Of a DNA stretch of 64,000 bases, positions 43,701 to 53,184 are shown in pieces (positions within the stretch are counted from its first letter, which is position 1; every line of letters starts with the position of its first letter). This stretch comes from Pseudozyma flocculosa PF-1 (Eukaryota; Basidiomycota; Ustilaginomycetes; Ustilaginales; Ustilaginaceae). The stretch spans positions 1,171,759-1,235,758 of the forward strand of contig NW_006920869.1 in the NCBI RefSeq assembly GCF_000417875.1, read 5' to 3'. A program made the position numbers and the translations under genes. The notes beneath the pieces were generated by a model. The model had not been told where the DNA came from. It saw only the letters and a list, made by a program, of their open reading frames with translations, and did no database searches.

Positions 43701-45770
43701 GTCATGGTGCGGGCCAAAGACGCTCCGCACGAGGCGCCCAAATTCCTCGGACACGGCGTGTGCGACACGCACCACCGCAGCACGCAGGTGTCGGGCCCCG
43801 GCGGCTGCGCCATCGACGACAAGGAGAGGATCAAGCAGGCCGCTTGGCCGCTCATCAGGGACCTGCGCGCGGATCCCAAGGAGCTGAGAGGCATCGCCAT
43901 CAGTCTCAACAAGCTCGAGCTCAGTGACGGCAGCGGCAGCGCCGCCGCGCCCGGGCCGCAGAAAGGCCAGTCGGTGCTCCGATTCGACAAGGTGTCGCCG
44001 GCTAAAAAGCCGGCCGCACCGGCAGCCTCGTCGGCAGGAAAATCAGCGGCACCACGCTGGCCGGCAACGCCTTCGACGGCTGCTCAAAAGCTCAAGGAGC
44101 GCCTGGCGCAGTATACAAACGAAGCCAGCCCGTCGACCGCTCAGGAGGACGAGGAGATGGGCAATGAGCTGCCGGATCTGCAAAAGGGACCGCTAGCTGC
44201 GACGCCAAGGCGACCGGTGGCGGCCAAGCATGCCCAGGCAGCTAATGAGCGAGATCCGGATCGGATCGACGAGCTGGGCCCAGGTTTTCAGACACCGCCG
44301 CCGCAGCTTCCAGCAGCGACGCAGCTGGCCATCCCGTCGGCGTCGCAACTGGACCCGACCGTGATCGCGGCGCTGCCTACACCATTTCGAGAACAGATCT
44401 ACGCCGCTCTGGGCCGCACCGGCGGCGGCAAAGAGGGCGGCAGTCTGCAGCCGACGCCGGACCGTGCGTCGCAAAACACTCCTAGGGTGTTGCCGAGGTC
44501 TACGCCGACCACGCCGCAGAAAGCCAAGGTGGCGCCGTCGCCCGCCATGGCCGAGGCGCTGCTCCTCCCCTCGATGTCGCAGATTGACGCCTCGGTCCTG
44601 GCCGAGCTGCCAGAGTCGATCCGGCGCGACATCTTGCGCCAGAGCCGACTGGGCGAGCCTTCGGCCTCGACCTCTCGCTCTTCGTCGCCATCGATCAGCA
44701 CGCCGACGAAGCGGAAAAAGGCTCTGGCGGACAGCACCTTGCCCTTCTTGCCGCTCGGAGGCGGAGGCGATCTGGATGCCGAGTCGGCGGCAGCGTCCAA
44801 GAAGCGCAAGACGGGACTCTTCCGGTCCCTCTCCGAGTCGCCGCGGAAGCGGGTCAAGACGAAGCTGTGCGACAGCCTCGTCGCGGGGCAGACGGAGCTC
44901 GACGCCAACCTGCTCGACCCGGCCTCGATCTCGACCAACGAGCTCAAGGCGCTCGGCATCGACAGCGACGTCTTCCGCGCGCTGCCGGCCGACATGCAGC
45001 GCGAGATGTACGTCTACCACCGCGATCGGCGAGCGAGCGAGCTCAAGCGGTTCAAGGCCGGCTCCAACCGCAGCGGGTGGGAGGAGATGACGTACGCCGA
45101 GAGGCGCAGGCGAGAGACACGGAGGGCGGCGGAGCTCGAAGCCGAGGCGTTTGCCCGACAGCAGCAGCAGCGGCAGAAGCAGGGACATCCTGATAAGGCG
45201 AGCTTGAAGACTTTCTTCGCTGTTCCGCTGTCGAGGCGCCCCGCCGCCGAAGCCATGCTCCTCGAGGCGGCCACAGGCGATCAGCAGCGGCAAGAGGACG
45301 CGCCCAACCTTCGCGGTGCGACCGAGGTCGAGTCGATCCGACCGCTCCTGACGGCCTGGTTCGATGCCTTTGCCCAGTACGGGCCGCGAGAGGGCGACGT
45401 GCATCGCATCGCCTCGTTCCTCGAGGCCTGTCTGGACCCCTCGGCCCCGATTGGCAGCAGGAGGTGGGACGTGGACAAGGTCGAGGCCTGCCTCGTTTCG
45501 CTCCGCGGCGTCATCGCTTTGCGGCTGGGCGAGGATGCCGAGACGCGACGCTCGGCGCGAAGCTGGGTGAAGCAGCAGCGACGACGACGGCAGCGGCAGC
45601 GGCAACGGGAAGGAGCGGAGACAAAGGCCGGTGTGGCGGACAAGGACGGCGATCAGCTGCTGGATGGTTCGGCGGCGGCCAGGTGGTGGGTGGCCTTTTA
45701 CGATATCCTCGAGCGCGTCAATGAGCGCGTCAAGGCGAGAATGGACGGAGCCGTCCTCTCACTCGACTAG
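40734..45770 (+). CDS. REV1: DNA repair polymerase REV1 (Y family deoxycytidyl transferase)
   Basis: Single exon, 1678 residues from MATPPPPRHQ. In order: an acidic N-terminus; a BRCT domain (~264-350) with FKGCCVYINGQTHPPYSELR and VLPGWILESI; the Y-family polymerase (~650-1075) with MHIDFDSFFVSVGLR (first metal-site Asp pair), YVARKFGVRNGMSLGQAKKL, and AVSVDEALVDVS (second metal site); little-finger DNA-binding sequence; three ubiquitin-binding-motif-like segments (LDPTVIAALPTPFREQI ~1206, IDASVLAELPESIRRDIL ~1282, IDSDVFRALPADMQREMY ~1408); and a C-terminal Rev1 domain from ~1530 that recruits other translesion polymerases. It bypasses damaged templates and scaffolds polymerase zeta. It is longer than yeast Rev1 (985 aa) because of disordered linkers. 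Very secure. Confidence 0.96.
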   Translation: MATPPPPRHQSTVAAQPSDAGPDHSEDRDGWTDGSEDDQALLEALAKIENQEDDAVTTPDEDENDDDGIYTPPLPSQQSIMRLAKQAGPGLALGGRIITATPPSSPPPMRPTEEKKSRRKVQWADEDVVIEPAAPANAGTAGDGGWQDPIDYPRQPHGTDEGQGNLRLGANAHADADDGLDEEAPQAGQPDGGASTDNKKAYLESEIYNPIAYGDMRSYMKYKRAKLKVQEAALLQEEAELMQAGDAAQAALNGNVQEAPADGKKSDIFKGCCVYINGQTHPPYSELRRLLVLHGGQHMPYLDQKRPCTHIVASNLTPKKRIEFKDYKVVLPGWILESIETGKRADWRKWKCDAITGSNGHVGGNLVGNEELGLAGWRDLAKQAQSGKALPRFGEAVESPWGRPGAQKTLLQGFMKPKEAKESPSPVVQVETPAQQHQRRDTSTRLPSSLSTSAKEQISRIDNGRGNGPAAEPKVGVVPAQRKPELTKEASPALASAVKPLQHLAQELESDSAQDAAAAVQPPKPLGTTDEATGPTSAPQTPTRGQAPGRNDYSIGTDPRTRAADVAARAGDITMKSGYASRPSNTHAARLLASPSWRERNTATSEGFLAGYFAKSRLHHLSTWKTSLQDMVSSALREAGRPAGSLDLPKGVERVIMHIDFDSFFVSVGLRKRPDLKDKPVVVCHGSGAGLPPAAEGSEKRPADDQSSSTSEIASCNYVARKFGVRNGMSLGQAKKLCPQVQTIPYDFKAYNDISLAFYAFLLEHADALQAVSVDEALVDVSMLLENMRNGFFPAGSLYQRYSDRVSSQGDKEKWSAEKQLAEAFRDEIRDLCGCEASIGIGSNILLARLATRKAKPGGSFHLTEDLRQSFLDGLDVDDLHGIGWSLRNRLRELFETINVGEIRIATTERRLVHELGPKKGKVVWDKLHGRDADRLEGNKLRQSVGSHVNYGIRFLTNDEAETFVDGMCQEVSQRARAVRLRGRQVSVQVMVRAKDAPHEAPKFLGHGVCDTHHRSTQVSGPGGCAIDDKERIKQAAWPLIRDLRADPKELRGIAISLNKLELSDGSGSAAAPGPQKGQSVLRFDKVSPAKKPAAPAASSAGKSAAPRWPATPSTAAQKLKERLAQYTNEASPSTAQEDEEMGNELPDLQKGPLAATPRRPVAAKHAQAANERDPDRIDELGPGFQTPPPQLPAATQLAIPSASQLDPTVIAALPTPFREQIYAALGRTGGGKEGGSLQPTPDRASQNTPRVLPRSTPTTPQKAKVAPSPAMAEALLLPSMSQIDASVLAELPESIRRDILRQSRLGEPSASTSRSSSPSISTPTKRKKALADSTLPFLPLGGGGDLDAESAAASKKRKTGLFRSLSESPRKRVKTKLCDSLVAGQTELDANLLDPASISTNELKALGIDSDVFRALPADMQREMYVYHRDRRASELKRFKAGSNRSGWEEMTYAERRRRETRRAAELEAEAFARQQQQRQKQGHPDKASLKTFFAVPLSRRPAAEAMLLEAATGDQQRQEDAPNLRGATEVESIRPLLTAWFDAFAQYGPREGDVHRIASFLEACLDPSAPIGSRRWDVDKVEACLVSLRGVIALRLGEDAETRRSARSWVKQQRRRRQRQRQREGAETKAGVADKDGDQLLDGSAAARWWVAFYDILERVNERVKARMDGAVLSLD

Positions 45771-45873
45771 CGCGAAAGGCGCCCTGTGTACTTTAGCCAA
45801 CGAACCTCCTTCTCATCGGACCCGTTTCTTGAAGCTTGGTCCGTGTCGCTCCGATCGGCCCGACGACAGGGGC

Positions 45874-48800
45874 TTACGCTCGACCCGTAAAGAAGTCGTC
45901 CTCCCTCTCCCGACGCTCCCTGTGCCACCTCGCCTCGTCCTCGAGCGTAGGTCGGAAGCTGAACCACCTCCTGCGTTCTTCCCACTCCGTACCGCCGCCG
46001 CGTTCGGCCGCCCGGGTGCGCTGCATCTTCCACTTGTAGGCGGTGCGCATCTCGCGATCCGTCGGCCAGGCCTCCTCGCCCCTCCACTCGCGCAGCCAGT
46101 CGGCGAGCAGACCGGCATTCTCGCGCAGAGGGCGCAAGTCGGCTGGGACGTGCTGCGCCGAGTCGAATGAGGGCGAAGAGGCGCCCGGTTTCCCTGGTTG
46201 CGTACCTTCGTCGCTGCCGGACGAGGATGGCGAGGAGGCCGACGATGCCGACGAGGAGAGGGAGAGAGGCGGTAGGGCTTCCTCGAGCTCGAGGCAGATG
46301 GATGCGATGGTGCGCCGCAGCGGAGTGACTTCCAGCGTGCGCATCCAGGATAGGATGAGCAGCAGCTCCTCGATGTGGCCCTCTGACTCCACCCGGCCTC
46401 CGCGCTCCCCGTCCTCGGCGCCACCGCCGCCGCCGAACAAGCCCCTGGCAGGTTGCAGCTGGATGTAGAGCAAGAGGCGGAGGTAGTGGTCGAAGAGCTC
46501 CGGCGAAAAGGTGACGGTAAAGTCGATCTGCTCCGTCGCGTCCCCTCCGTCAGGCCGGCGTTGGAGGGAAGTATTGGGAATGGACGGGTCGGCGCCGCGG
46601 GCCGCACCTTTGGCGCCAACGAGGCGCAAGACGCGGTCGCTCACCCATCGCTCCATGGTGCGCATCCCTAGCTCGCTGCGCAGGATCCAGCTCGCCCCGG
46701 CCCCGAGCAGGTCGGCGCCTCGACCTCTGAGCATGGGTCGGATGGAGCAGTCCTTGAGCTCGGCATGCTGCAGCAGGAGGACCTTGCAGAAGATCAACTT
46801 GGCCACCGGCGGCGTCAGCTTCGCAGGGGCCTCCGGGGTCGGCGCCGGGATGGAGACGTCGCTGCAGCCGCACGCCGACTTGAGCAGGATGGCCAGGATC
46901 GGAGCGTCCGGGGCCACGCCGAGCGTCTTTCTGATCAAGGTCCAGATGGAAAAGGTGGCGTCGGTGAGGCGGGCCCGGTAGAGCCCCTCAAAGAGCGCCG
47001 TGGCCATCATGAGGTCCGGTGATACGCGTTTGCGCTCGAGCTGGACCGCCTCGCCGCCTGCCTCGAGGTTCGAGGGGAGCGCCGGCACGTGGAGCAGACC
47101 CTCGACGGGACTCTCCAGGCTGGCTCGCGACAACACCAGAGGCGCGCCGATCACCGGTGTCACGGCGGTCATGTCGACGCCTTGTTCGCACCACTGTCGC
47201 ATCTGCTCGAGCGCCTTGGCAGGCTGTCCCAACGCGAACAGCGCCTGCAGCAGGATTGTCATCGATGCCGGCGACGGCTTCACCTGTCGCCGGAGCATGG
47301 CCTGCCACACGGCCAGCACGCCGGTGTACTGTTTGCGACGCATAAGCCCGTCCATGACGAGGGTGTACGAGCGCTGCTTCCGGCCGAATTGGTTGATGAT
47401 CTTCATGGAAGCATCGAGCATGTTGATGACCTCGATGTCCGGCCGCCTCGTCCGTTGGCCCGTCGGAGAGTCAGGCGTCTCATCTGCCTGCAGTTGTATG
47501 CCCAGCATAGCCAGCGTCCTCTCGAGGGGTGCCCGCTCGTCGCTCGAAACAAAGACGACCATCGTGTCCCAGGTGCGCTTCCCTGCGACGGTCAGGTTGC
47601 CCGTCTCATCCTTGGTCTCAAGAAGGAGCTGCAGCTGGTTGAGCGCATTGGCGGCAGTCCTGTCGTCGTCGCGCTGGGCTCGAGCCATGGCCCGCATATA
47701 GATCTCGAGATCCCAGAGTGAGCCTCGTGAGTCGACCAGCTCATGGCCGGGATCGCGCCTGATGGGCCTTCCCTGCCTTTTTGAATCCAAACACAAGTCG
47801 TCGAACCACCTTCTGGCCATAGCGTGGTAATGGTCCCGACCGGCGGCAAGGATTGCGTTGCGCAGAGCCCTCCGCCGCAACGCTCCGCCGCTCGCCCGAG
47901 GAAGCCTTTGGAGGAGCCGCTCAGCAAGCTCCGTGGTGAGGAAGCGACTTGACCTGAACGCATCGATCTCGTCCAGACGCCGAGCTTCTGCCAAGCCGAG
48001 GCTTACGCCGCGGGCGCCAAGGAACTCGGGCGGCGTGCGGTCGATTCGCAGAAATATGGCGCACAGCTGCTGTTGCAGAGGCGCTCCCTTTTTCCTGCTC
48101 TCGGACCAGTCCAAGAGGCGCATAGCAGCGTCGCGCGCTCTCTGGTCGTCGTGTCTTGCCAGGTGTCTCGCGAGAAGGACGCAGGTCTCGTCGAGGAATT
48201 GCGGAGGGTAGGCTTCTCCCTGGGGCTGGGACGCAGCCATGTCCAGGAAGAGGTCGGTCAGGCGGCTGCAGAGGTGAAGCGCGGGCATCTCGTAGAGCAC
48301 CTTGCGCGCAAAGAGGGAGAATATGGCGACCATGCGTTTGGGTTTGGCGGTCGAGACCCTGCAGAGAATGACGGCAAGGGCATCGGAGGCCTCGCTGGGC
48401 GTGCTGACGGCACGGATGCCGTGGTGGAGGACGAACGAAGGCCAGTCCTCGGTGGGGAAGGCGTACATGCAAGAGCGCACCTCTGGCCAGGTGGCGGCCG
48501 AGACGGCGTTGAGCATCGACATCCAGTCGGCCTCGGAGAGGTTGTGCTCGTGCAGCTTTCGGCGGAGGAGAATCTCCTCTTGGCTCTGGCCGGGTGTGTG
48601 GCTCGCCGATTCCGATTGTAGTCGTTCGTGGTCCCATCGGTCGAAGAGCTGTTCCAAGGAGCGAGCCGGCTGGATCTGCTGTTGGGCTGCGAGTTTGATG
48701 GTGACGCTCTGCAAGGTGGGCCTCTCGGCGAGCCAGGCGGCATGGCGCTGATGAGCTTCGTGGCGCCTGCGCCTCGAGCTGTCCTTTGGGCGCTTGTGAT

Positions 48801-48966
48801 TTTGGGCAGATGGTTCTGGACACTTTGCGGCTGCTGAGTCCTGTCTGTCGTGAGAGACGCTGGTGTCGGTGATGGTTGCGGTGAGAGAGGAGGCCGGTCT
48901 CACGGGAAGAGGTGGGACGAGGCGAGGGGTGCGCCGCAACACCGAGACGCAAGGGGATCGGAGCAT
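45874..48966 (-). CDS. PPR-like mitochondrial protein
   Basis: Single exon, 1030 residues, ending 103 nt beyond the stop of the convergent REV1 gene. The N-terminus (MLRSPCVSVLRRTPRLVPPLP) is basic and hydrophobic, like a mitochondrial presequence, followed by a Lys/Arg/His-rich stretch. The central region has helical-hairpin repeats of PPR type, best seen in YTLVMDGLMRRKQYTGVLAV and PASMTILLQALFALGQPAKA, with the 35-residue spacing. Fungal PPR proteins of this kind bind organellar transcripts for stability or translation. The C-terminus is charged with a Ser-rich acidic insert. I cannot name the ortholog; the repeat call rests on pattern recognition, not a profile search. Confidence 0.72.
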   Translation of the reverse strand: MLRSPCVSVLRRTPRLVPPLPVRPASSLTATITDTSVSHDRQDSAAAKCPEPSAQNHKRPKDSSRRRRHEAHQRHAAWLAERPTLQSVTIKLAAQQQIQPARSLEQLFDRWDHERLQSESASHTPGQSQEEILLRRKLHEHNLSEADWMSMLNAVSAATWPEVRSCMYAFPTEDWPSFVLHHGIRAVSTPSEASDALAVILCRVSTAKPKRMVAIFSLFARKVLYEMPALHLCSRLTDLFLDMAASQPQGEAYPPQFLDETCVLLARHLARHDDQRARDAAMRLLDWSESRKKGAPLQQQLCAIFLRIDRTPPEFLGARGVSLGLAEARRLDEIDAFRSSRFLTTELAERLLQRLPRASGGALRRRALRNAILAAGRDHYHAMARRWFDDLCLDSKRQGRPIRRDPGHELVDSRGSLWDLEIYMRAMARAQRDDDRTAANALNQLQLLLETKDETGNLTVAGKRTWDTMVVFVSSDERAPLERTLAMLGIQLQADETPDSPTGQRTRRPDIEVINMLDASMKIINQFGRKQRSYTLVMDGLMRRKQYTGVLAVWQAMLRRQVKPSPASMTILLQALFALGQPAKALEQMRQWCEQGVDMTAVTPVIGAPLVLSRASLESPVEGLLHVPALPSNLEAGGEAVQLERKRVSPDLMMATALFEGLYRARLTDATFSIWTLIRKTLGVAPDAPILAILLKSACGCSDVSIPAPTPEAPAKLTPPVAKLIFCKVLLLQHAELKDCSIRPMLRGRGADLLGAGASWILRSELGMRTMERWVSDRVLRLVGAKGAARGADPSIPNTSLQRRPDGGDATEQIDFTVTFSPELFDHYLRLLLYIQLQPARGLFGGGGGAEDGERGGRVESEGHIEELLLILSWMRTLEVTPLRRTIASICLELEEALPPLSLSSSASSASSPSSSGSDEGTQPGKPGASSPSFDSAQHVPADLRPLRENAGLLADWLREWRGEEAWPTDREMRTAYKWKMQRTRAAERGGGTEWEERRRWFSFRPTLEDEARWHRERREREDDFFTGRA

Positions 48967-49385
48967 CTAGACATGGGAAAGTGGCGCAGGGGGAGAGTAT
49001 CTCGGTAGTGGTGGTTGACTGAAGGCAAGAAAATAAGGAAGAGGGAAGAGGGAGCCCTGGTCGCGAGAGGGCAGGACGGTGGTGGTGGTGGTGGGGGCGG
49101 GGAGGGAGGGCCGCTTGAGGAAAGCGGCGCGCTGCTGGACCCCGACTTGGAAGAAGGAGTGCACTTTCGGTTCCGCGATCCAAAAAACAAAGGTCAGGCA
49201 GGGTTGAGGCTGGCTGCGTGCCTCTCTGTTCGGACTCACGGCTGGCCCTGGCCTGCCTCCTCCACTTTGAGCCCGCTCGCGGGGTTGTCAGCTTTGGCCG
49301 CGAGCTCTCCTTTGCCATCCAGAGCACCACCACCAACCAGCTCTCCACCGCCACCCCCACCGCCACCGCCACCCAGCCTCCAAAC
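48967..49385. other. Divergent promoter, PPR-like / small mitochondrial protein
   Basis: 419 nt between two divergent genes, with GGTGGT repeats near 49080 and CCACCG repeats just before 49386. No TATA box seen. Confidence 0.4.
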
Positions 49386-49946
49386 ATGCTCTCCCGCTCC
49401 CTCACGCCGCTTGCCAGGCAGGCACTACGCGTGCGACGCAGCGTAGCACCCACCGCGCAGCTGCCGCCAGCATTCGGCCGCCGCACCAACTCGTCGTCGT
49501 CGTCGGGCGGCAACGGTCTGCCCAGCTCCTGGCCCCCGCTCCCGCCCGGCTTCGAAAAGGTGACGCAGCGGCCCTCGGCCATCGAGGCCATCCGCAACCT
49601 CGTCGAAATCATGAAGAAGAACGGCATCGACATGTCTTCCGGCGAGAAGCCTTCCATGTTCCAGATGATGAAGCTCGCCTCCAACTCCGAGATCCGCGAG
49701 GCCACCGGCAAGCGTGAGTTTGGGTGGTGTGCTGCGGCCCAGGGGATCATCCACATCCATCCTGCTGGCACCACGTTGTGCACCTCGACGGCTTTTCGCT
49801 CACCCGTCACTGCTCCGCACCTCCCTCCCCTACCACCACCGCCAGTCATGCACGAGCTCAAGGAGGCCGGCATGGACGTCTCGCCCCAGGCCCTGCAAAA
49901 GTTTATGCAGGCCGGCGCCGACTCGCTCAAGGACCCCAAGAAGTAG
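49386..49946 (+). CDS. Small predicted mitochondrial protein, unknown function
   Basis: Exons 49386-49713 and 49846-49946 give 142 residues. The N-terminus is Arg/Ser/Leu-rich without acidic residues (MLSRSLTPLARQALRVRRSV), a strong mitochondrial presequence pattern. The mature part has short helical segments: IEAIRNLVEIMKKNGIDMS, MFQMMKLASNSEIREATGKL and MHELKEAGMDVSPQALQKF. It resembles small fungal-specific mitochondrial proteins of this layout, but I do not recognise a named family. The splice joins GK-L-MHELKEAG in frame and keeps the helix; without it a stop is not reached until the same place, so an unspliced form would carry 44 extra residues. Confidence 0.68.
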   Translation: MLSRSLTPLARQALRVRRSVAPTAQLPPAFGRRTNSSSSSGGNGLPSSWPPLPPGFEKVTQRPSAIEAIRNLVEIMKKNGIDMSSGEKPSMFQMMKLASNSEIREATGKREFGWCAAAQGIIHIHPAGTTLCTSTAFRSPVTAPHLPPLPPPPVMHELKEAGMDVSPQALQKFMQAGADSLKDPKK

Positions 49947-50130
49947 CAGCAAATGCAGCCAGGCAGCCATGGATCCACCTTCTATCAGAAGAGCGCCTCG
50001 GTTGCGCTCCCCACTTGTAGCATCAGGAGAGACATTTGTGCTGTGAATCAACGCTTTGATTGCAGACTGGCATTGCGCCATGGCGGATGATGCACGCTCG
50101 CCTCTGCAATCGCTGGCCACTCGGCCGCCT

Positions 50131-51097
50131 CTACGAGTCGATGGCCATGGCGTCGCCCGGCGTCGCCGCGGCCGTCGCTGATGCGCCCGTCGCTGCCGCC
50201 TCGCCCTCCTTGGCCTTGGCCAGGCCGTGCCTCTCGAGTAGCCGGTCAATGTCGTTGGGCTTAAAGATGCTCGTCAGCGGCTTGCCAGTCTTGGGGTTGA
50301 GGCTCAATGTCGCAAACTCGACTGCAGTCCGCGCGGCAACGCCAGTCAGAGCAGCATCGTCATCGACAGGAGGCAAGAGGCACGCCAAGAGGAAGGGGTC
50401 ATACGAGGTCAGCACAAGCGCCGCCTTGCTATCTAGCCCGACTCGTCCAGCGATCGCGGCGAGACTCACGCTTCTCGCTATCGAGCGAGGTCGAGTCCAT
50501 CGTCTTGCTGAGCACCTTGACCGCCAGGCCCATGGCCTCCTGGATGCCGATCTCGTCCTTGTAGTCCTGCTTGAGGAGGCTGGTGGCGGTGCCGTTGTTG
50601 CTGCCGATGCACGTGGCCTTCCATCCCGAGTAGTTGCCCGAGGGGTCAGAGTGGTAGAGCTGGAAGTGGTGGTGGTCGTCGTAGCCGGCGTAGAGGATGG
50701 ACACGCCAAAGGGACGCAGGCCGCCGTACTGGGTGTAGCCCTGCTTGAGGTCGCACAGCCGCTGGGCGAGCTGCTCGACGGGGATGTCGTCGTCGTAGGT
50801 GCCGAGGTAGCGCTGCGCGGCGTTGCGCGCGTAGTTGACGAGCGAGTTGGCATCGGCCGTGATGCCCGCCACGCCGGCCATGACATTGTCCGAGACGTGG
50901 AAGATCTTCTCCGACGACTGGTCCTGCTCGAGCAGCTTCGAAGTCACCTTCTTCTCGGCCGCCAGCACGATGCCGTCCTTGGCCAGGATACCGACGACGG
51001 TGCCGGCGTGCGAGATGGCCTCCATGGCATACTCGACCTGGAAGAGGCGCCCCTCGGGCGAGAAGGTCGTGGTCCGGGAGTCGTACCTTCGCGACAT
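50131..51097 (-). CDS. PRE9: 20S proteasome subunit alpha-3 (alpha type-4)
   Basis: Coding segments 51097-50470 and 50321-50131 on the minus strand give 272 residues. The alpha-subunit signature is complete at the N-terminus: [27 protein letters not shown], which in the alpha ring forms the gate over the catalytic chamber. It is followed by [36 protein letters not shown] and [13 protein letters not shown], and after the splice by [19 protein letters not shown]. In yeast this subunit is Pre9, the only non-essential alpha subunit, whose loss loosens the gate. The C-terminal tail is Ala/Thr-rich as in other fungal homologs. Highly confident. Confidence 0.96.
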
Positions 51098-52069
51098 GGT
51101 CGATCGAGGGCGTGAGGGGGGGAGAGGCGGACTGCGGTTGGCGAGGATGCAAGCAAGAGGGCCGGCCTTGGGAAGCGTAGCGAGAAGGCTCGGGTAGTGC
51201 GGAGGGGAAAGAGGTGGCGGTGATTGAGAGTTACGGGTCGAGGTTGCAGCGATGATTGAAGGCGAGTGGCAGGCAAGTCGAGTATGTGAGAGCGAGCGGG
51301 AGAGAGAGGGTGGGCGCGGGGGCGTGCGTACGTGCGTGGGCCCGTGTTGGCCTGGGGAGGCCCAGGTGGAGAGGGCTGCGTGTCTTCGATCACGCCCGCC
51401 GCTTGCCGACGACTTCGGAAGTCGGAAAAAAGGCTGGACCCGCCAGATTGGCCTCCACAGCCCGCCAGCCAGCCAGCTCCCACCTTTTCCGGCCTGGAAG
51501 ATCCTCGCTCGCCTGCTCCGACCGCCCTCCACACACCAGCATCGAGCGCTCCTCGGACTCAAAGCTCGCCAGGAGGAAAAGTCAAGACGACGGTCATGCT
51601 TTGCTCAGTCCACGGAGATAACAGGAGGAGTGGTCAAGAGGGAGGGAGGATTGGGGTATAAGGAGCGCTGCGTGACCGCGACGCAGGGAGAGAAGGGAGA
51701 GGGGGAAGAGCGAGGGGTCCGAAGAAGACGTTGCTTGCATGCATGCTGTTGATGGTAAAAGGGGTTGCCCGAGAGAGTCGTGGATAGAAGAGGGATGCCC
51801 GAGATGGAGCAGGAGCACCGGTGTTCGCCTCGTCCGCGGTGAACGCTCCCCCGACGCCCAAGAGGTATCGTGGCCGGGGTCTTTGTTGTCGACCGCAGCG
51901 TCAAGAAGGTCGAATGTAGCCGCCTCAGGTTGCAAGCGCTTTGGAGCGCGACCGAGGAGGTGATTCTGGCACTTGGACGTCTGCGAAGAGTCGCCGCATC
52001 GAGCAAGGCCATGTACCGAGGTGCGAGAGGTGGGAGGCGAGATGGACTTGCCGCTCCCTGCGATCCGGA
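51098..52069. other. Intergenic, proteasome promoter and RSR1 3' region
   Basis: 972 nt between two leftward genes. It has GAGA-rich sequence around 51290-51312 (GAGAGC/GAGAGAGG) and purine-rich GAGAAGGGAGAGG near 51690. No RNA gene or convincing open frame. Confidence 0.45.
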
Positions 52070-53184
52070 TCACATGACGATGCACCTCTTCTTCTCCTTT
52101 GGCCGCGTGCCAAAGCTGGACCCGGCCAGCTTGCTATTCCCCGACCCGTTGGCGCCATGCGACCCATGGCCCCGTCCGCCGTTGGCCTGCTGCTCGTAGG
52201 TGCGGCACTGCCGCACAATGTCGATGAAGATTTCCTCGACGTTGACCCGCTTCCGCGCAGACGTCTCGTAGTAGGGCACGTTGCCCCATGCCTTGGACAG
52301 ATTGGTCCCAATCTCGCGAGGCACCTGCCGTTCGGATCGCAGGTCGGACTTGTTGCCCACGAGGACCAGCGGGACCTGTCGGGGAGCAGGTACCGTCAGT
52401 CGGGGGGGGGGGGGGGGGGNNGAGACGTCNCNNNNNNNNNNNNNNNNNNNNNNNNNNNNNNNNNNNNNNNNNNNNNNNNNNNNNNNNNNNNNNNNNNNNN
52501 NNNNNNNNNNNNNNNNNNNNNNNNNNNNNNNNNNNNNNNNNNNNNNNNNNNNNNNNNNNNNNNNNNNNNNNNNNNNNNNNNNGGTACGTCGCGCGCGACG
52601 CGTCGCGCGCGCGCGCGCGGACGCGCGCGCGCGNGCGCGCGCGCGNGCGCGNGCGGGCGNGAGCGNGNGCGGGGGGGGGGGGCGAGCGAGACGTCCATCA
52701 GCACGCCAGCGGAAAAGGCGGTGACTGCTTCGGTCTCGACCAAAGCATCGTAGGGCTCACCTTGGCATCCTTGATGCGTACAATCTGCTCTCGCAACGGA
52801 CCTAGCTCGTTGACACTGGCCAGGTGCGTCAGCGAAAAGACGAGCACGAACCCCTGGCCGCTCTTGATGTAGAGCTCCTTGAGCGCCATGAACTGCTCTG
52901 TGCCGGCTGTATCGAGGATCTCGACGAGGCACTGTTGGCCGTCGATGCTGAGCATCTTGCGATACGTGTCCTCGATGGTCGGGTCGTACGTGCTGACGAA
53001 GACGTTGCGCACGAACTGCACCGTCAGGGCAGACTTGCCCACGCCGCCCCCTAATCACGTCAAAAGAGAAGGGGTGGGCCATGGAATCAGCTGGGGGAAG
53101 GTCTCGGTCGCGACGACGGGTGACCAGATCCGTGAGCGACGCCTTCTACTCACCACCCATGATGACGACTCTCGCCTCTTTCAT
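52070..53184 (-). CDS. RSR1: Ras-family GTPase Rsr1/Bud1 (Rap-like)
   Basis: Coding segments 53184-53154, 53050-52761 and 52375-52070 on the minus strand give 208 residues. P-loop GGGGVGKS (10-17), effector loop [11 protein letters not shown], switch [25 protein letters not shown], guanine motif GNKSD, and [13 protein letters not shown] are all present. The C-terminus is basic and ends CIVM, a CaaX box expected to be farnesylated. The DTYRK and [10 protein letters not shown] segments place it in the Rap/Rsr1 branch rather than Ras. In yeasts Rsr1 selects bud sites and links cortical cues to Cdc42. The second intron holds a sequence gap, but the exons on both sides are complete and in frame, so the protein is not affected. 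Confidence 0.94.
52402..52680. other. Assembly gap with poly-G and CG-dinucleotide flanks
   Basis: A run of about 18 G, scattered single N, 151 N (52432-52582), then an alternating CG stretch with isolated N and another G run. It lies wholly within the second RSR1 intron. The same 8-mer GAGACGTC occurs beside both G runs (52422-52429 and 52688-52695), which suggests the two edges are copies of one sequence. Confidence 0.9.

Noticed and set aside
51180..51225. Proteasome-control-element (PACE)-like GGTGGC upstream of the alpha-3 gene
   Set aside because: It reads GGTGGCGGT, lacking the required AAA, and this element is not known to be used in basidiomycetes.
51657..51663. TATA-like TATAAGG on the + strand
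   Set aside because: No rightward gene starts downstream; the flanking genes are both on the minus strand.
52583..52680. Alternating CG stretch as a Z-DNA or regulatory element
   Set aside because: It adjoins an N gap, includes scattered N and poly-G, and looks like a sequencing or gap-filling artefact.
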